From Saccharospirillum sp965652395 (GTDB lineage: Bacteria > Pseudomonadota > Gammaproteobacteria > Pseudomonadales > Natronospirillaceae), in contig CBFGUW010000021.1 of NCBI GenBank assembly GCA_965652395.1, forward strand, positions 1 to 64,000: a stretch of DNA of 64,000 bases, read 5' to 3'. This document shows, one piece after another, positions 61,765 through 64,000 of the stretch. The notes below the pieces were generated by a model that did not search any database, was not told the origin of the DNA, and saw only the letters and a program-made list of their open reading frames with translations. Position 1 is the stretch's first letter; each line of letters opens with the position of its first letter. Position numbers and translations under genes: made by a program.

Positions 61765-63051
61765 TCAATCATGCTGGCCATTGGCCGTTTTTTGATTGTC
61801 CTGGTTTTCGTATATCAACAAAGGCTCTGCTTCACCCTTAATGACACTCTCGTCAATCACCACCTTGGTGACGCCGGTTTCGGATGGAATACGATACATC
61901 GTATCGAGCAGAACGTTCTCGAGGATGGACCTGAGACCACGAGCGCCGGTTTTACGCTCCATCGCCTTATTGGCGACCGCTTTCAGAGCGCTCATTCTGA
62001 AGTCGAGCTCAACGTTCTCCATATCGAACAGCTTTTGATACTGTTTGATCAGGGAATTCTTGGGCTCGGTCAGAATCTGGATCAAAGCGGCCTCATCCAG
62101 TTCGGTAAGTGTCGCCAAAACCGGCAAACGGCCAATGAATTCAGGTATCAGACCGTACTTGACCAGATCTTCCGGTTCAACTTCAGCAATGGTCTCACCC
62201 AGCTTGCGACCTGCATTCTTGCTTTTAACTGTGGCACTGAAGCCGATTCCGCCTTTTTCAGAGCGATCACGAATGATCTTCTCCAGGCCCGCAAAGGCAC
62301 CACCACAGATAAAGAGAATATTTCCTGTATCGACCTGCAGGAACTCCTGTTGCGGATGCTTCCGGCCACCCTGGGGTGGAACGGACGCTACCGTACCCTC
62401 GATCAACTTCAACAATGCCTGCTGAACACCCTCGCCGGACACGTCCCGGGTGATCGATGGGTTGTCAGACTTGCGCGATATCTTGTCAATTTCATCGATG
62501 TAGACAATACCGCGCTGCGCTTTCTCGACGTCGTAATCGCACTTCTGCAGGAGTTTTTGGATGATGTTCTCGACATCCTCGCCTACATAACCGGCTTCGG
62601 TGAGCGTAGTGGCATCCGCGATGGTAAAAGGTACATTCAACATCCGCGCCAGCGTCTCGGCCAGCAGTGTTTTACCACTACCCGTCGGGCCGATGAGCAG
62701 AATATTGGACTTGCTCAGCTCAACATCTGAATTGGTTTCTCCGTACTGCAGGCGCTTGTAATGGTTATAAACAGCAACCGAGAGCACCATTTTGGCACGG
62801 GACTGCCCTATGACGTATTCGTCCAGCGTTTCACGGATCTCCGCAGGGGTTGGCAAGCGGCTGCTTTCGCTCTTGGGCCCGCTTTCCTGAAGCTCTTCCC
62901 GGATGATGTCATTACAGAGATCGACGCACTCATCGCAAATGAACACCGAAGGCCCGGCTATCAGCTTACGGACTTCGTGCTGGCTTTTCCCGCAGAACGA
63001 GCAGTACAGCAGCTTTCCGTCGTCGCCTTTTCCGGTTCTATCGTCGGCCAT
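61765..63051 (-). CDS. clpX: ClpXP unfoldase subunit ClpX
   Basis: A 428-residue AAA+ unfoldase. The zinc-binding domain has Cys pairs in YCSFCGKSQ and FICDECVDLC; Walker A is GPTGSGKTLLAETLA, Walker B GIVYIDEIDKI, followed by the RKH-type loop region and the IGF loop for ClpP docking (KGGIGFSATV). It delivers tagged proteins to ClpP encoded upstream. The 149-base gap to clpP could hold an internal promoter. Confidence 0.97.
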   Translation of the reverse strand: MADDRTGKGDDGKLLYCSFCGKSQHEVRKLIAGPSVFICDECVDLCNDIIREELQESGPKSESSRLPTPAEIRETLDEYVIGQSRAKMVLSVAVYNHYKRLQYGETNSDVELSKSNILLIGPTGSGKTLLAETLARMLNVPFTIADATTLTEAGYVGEDVENIIQKLLQKCDYDVEKAQRGIVYIDEIDKISRKSDNPSITRDVSGEGVQQALLKLIEGTVASVPPQGGRKHPQQEFLQVDTGNILFICGGAFAGLEKIIRDRSEKGGIGFSATVKSKNAGRKLGETIAEVEPEDLVKYGLIPEFIGRLPVLATLTELDEAALIQILTEPKNSLIKQYQKLFDMENVELDFRMSALKAVANKAMERKTGARGLRSILENVLLDTMYRIPSETGVTKVVIDESVIKGEAEPLLIYENQDNQKTANGQHD

Positions 63052-63200
63052 TCAACTACTCCAAACTTAACGGTTGCCCGAGTAAAGATGAAACCACAAC
63101 CCCATAATTGCAAGTTTTTTTGGGGCAAGACTGTGGTTGTTTCGTAATATTCAACAACCGATTGATTTTATTTACTTTTTAGGGCGAAAACTGACAATTC

Positions 63201-63839
63201 TCAGCCCAGGTCCCGTCCGGCGAGGACTTTGTCGATCAGACCATACTCGACAGCGTCGTCCGCTTTCATGAAATTGTCCCGATCGGTGTCTTTTTCAATG
63301 ACATCCAGCGGCTGCCCGGTGTGATGGGCCAGGATTTCATTCAAGCGCTGCTTCATCTCCAGAATCTCGCGCGCATGGATCTCGATATCCGACGCCTGGC
63401 CCTGGAACCCGCCCAAAGGCTGATGAATCATCATGCGGGAGTTCGGCAGACAGAACCGCTTGCCCGGCGCACCACCAGCCAAAAGAAGCGCGCCCATACT
63501 GGCCGCCTGACCGATACACATGGTGCTCACATCAGGTTTGATGAATTGCATGGTGTCATAAATGGCCATGCCGGCGGTCACCGACCCACCCGGGGAATTG
63601 ATGTACAGGCTGATGTCCTTATCGGGGTTTTCACTCTCCAGAAACAGCAGCTGTGCGATGATCAGGTTAGCCATATGGTCTTCGACCTGACCCACCAGGA
63701 AGATCACATTTTCCTTCAGCAAACGGGAGTAGATGTCATAAGCCCGCTCCCCGCGAGCTGACTGCTCGACCACCATGGGCACCAGCCCACTGGCATTCAT
63801 GATATCGGGCACGGACCCGCTCGCATCATATTTTGACAT
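63201..63839 (-). CDS. clpP: ClpP protease subunit
   Basis: A 212-residue serine protease. Catalytic Ser is in TMCIGQAASMGALLLAGG, His in SRMMIHQPLGGFQGQ and Asp in DTDRDNFM. The N-terminal stretch before LVPMVVEQSARGERAYD is likely a processed propeptide. It forms the tetradecameric chamber used by ClpX and perhaps ClpA. It follows tig after a terminator. Confidence 0.97.
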   Translation of the reverse strand: MSKYDASGSVPDIMNASGLVPMVVEQSARGERAYDIYSRLLKENVIFLVGQVEDHMANLIIAQLLFLESENPDKDISLYINSPGGSVTAGMAIYDTMQFIKPDVSTMCIGQAASMGALLLAGGAPGKRFCLPNSRMMIHQPLGGFQGQASDIEIHAREILEMKQRLNEILAHHTGQPLDVIEKDTDRDNFMKADDAVEYGLIDKVLAGRDLG

Positions 63840-63867
63840 TCACTCGACTCCTGGTCTTCCAAATAAC

Positions 63868-63902
63868 AAAAAAGTTGGCACCTCGGTGGAAGCGCCAACT
63901 TT
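63868..63902 (-). terminator. terminator between tig and clpP
   Basis: On the minus strand AAAGTTGGC / GCCAACTTT (63894-63902 with 63871-63879, loop 14) runs into a T-run TTTTTT ending near 63868. It lies just past the tig stop and reduces read-through into clpP. Confidence 0.88.
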
Positions 63903-63937
63903 CATTGTATCGGAGGAGAGGCTGTGCTTGGCGCGGC

Positions 63938-64000
63938 TCAGCCTTGTTCTCCGGTATTAGACTTGACGGCATCCTCGTAACTTACGGTGGTTTCCGTAAC
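63938..64000 (-). CDS. tig: trigger factor, C-terminal end (partial)
   Basis: Only the last 20 codons are inside the window, reading VTETTVSYEDAVKSNTGEQG then TGA at 63938-63940. The SYEDAVK pattern and the position before clpP-clpX-lon identify the C-terminus of trigger factor, the ribosome-associated chaperone. The remainder of the gene is beyond the right edge. Confidence 0.8.
   Translation of the reverse strand, partial: VTETTVSYEDAVKSNTGEQG

Noticed and set aside
1..64000. CRISPR arrays, tRNA, rRNA or insertion sequences
   Set aside because: No repeat-spacer pattern, cloverleaf, rRNA stretch or transposase frame was recognised anywhere in the window.

Overview
The window is a 64 kb piece of a gammaproteobacterial chromosome. 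No rRNA, tRNA or CRISPR is recognisable. Gene order from maf/sppA through rluC, rne, murB, a tyrosine phosphatase, kdsB, lpxK, exbD, exbB, comEC, a DUF2062 gene and lolDC, and from rpmF-plsX-fabD-fabG-acpP-fabF through pabC, mltG, tmk, holB to pilZ, matches the arrangement known from Pseudomonas and its relatives. The type II secretion operon, ETF genes and moderate GC fit the Oceanospirillales/Pseudomonadales group. The genus cannot be fixed from the sequence alone.

Layout. (1) Positions 1-3.3 kb look accessory: a GIY-YIG-like small protein and a HigA-N-terminal-like small protein in tandem, a KfrA-type coiled-coil DNA-binding protein with a palindrome over its promoter, and an ATP-grasp gene that is split by an in-frame amber codon and seems to lack its 3' end. 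(2) 3.3-10.3 kb: a ribbon-helix-helix protein resembling MatP, a NarL-type two-component pair, a metallophosphatase, a solitary tyrosine recombinase, glutathione reductase and a GNAT acetyltransferase. (3) 10.4-18.1 kb: a type II secretion operon gspEFGHIJKLM on the minus strand, without gspC or gspD. (4) 18.2-26.4 kb: a hybrid sensor kinase with degenerate domains, etfBA divergent from ETF:quinone oxidoreductase, a DUF1285 gene, a TetR regulator and a YiiX-like permuted papain-fold protein. (5) 26.5-35.6 kb: the fatty-acid/replication cluster yceD-rpmF-plsX-fabD-fabG-acpP-fabF-pabC-mltG-tmk-holB-pilZ, all minus strand. (6) 35.7-51.0 kb: maf, sppA, rluC divergent from rne (long structured leader), then the murB-kdsB-lpxK-exbBD-comEC-lol envelope block. 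(7) 51.0-56.6 kb: a PilZ protein, an agmatine-deiminase-family enzyme, DinG helicase, kdsA and kdsC. (8) 56.7-64 kb: the protein-quality-control block tig-clpP-clpX-lon-hupB-ppiD, with a sigma-32-like promoter before lon and terminators between most units.

Most of the window is core metabolism and envelope biogenesis: Kdo synthesis and lipid A phosphorylation (kdsA, kdsB, kdsC, lpxK), lipoprotein sorting (lolCD), fatty acid synthesis (fab/acpP/plsX) and proteolysis (clpXP, lon, ppiD). The least ordinary material is at the left end (amber-split ATP-grasp gene, HigA-like/GIY-YIG pair, KfrA with operator), the three-segment competing hairpin between acpP and fabF, the MatP-like protein and the degenerate hybrid kinase. 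Start codons were moved inward from the longest open frame where a Shine-Dalgarno sequence, an overlap with the upstream gene or family length favoured it; these choices are stated per gene.
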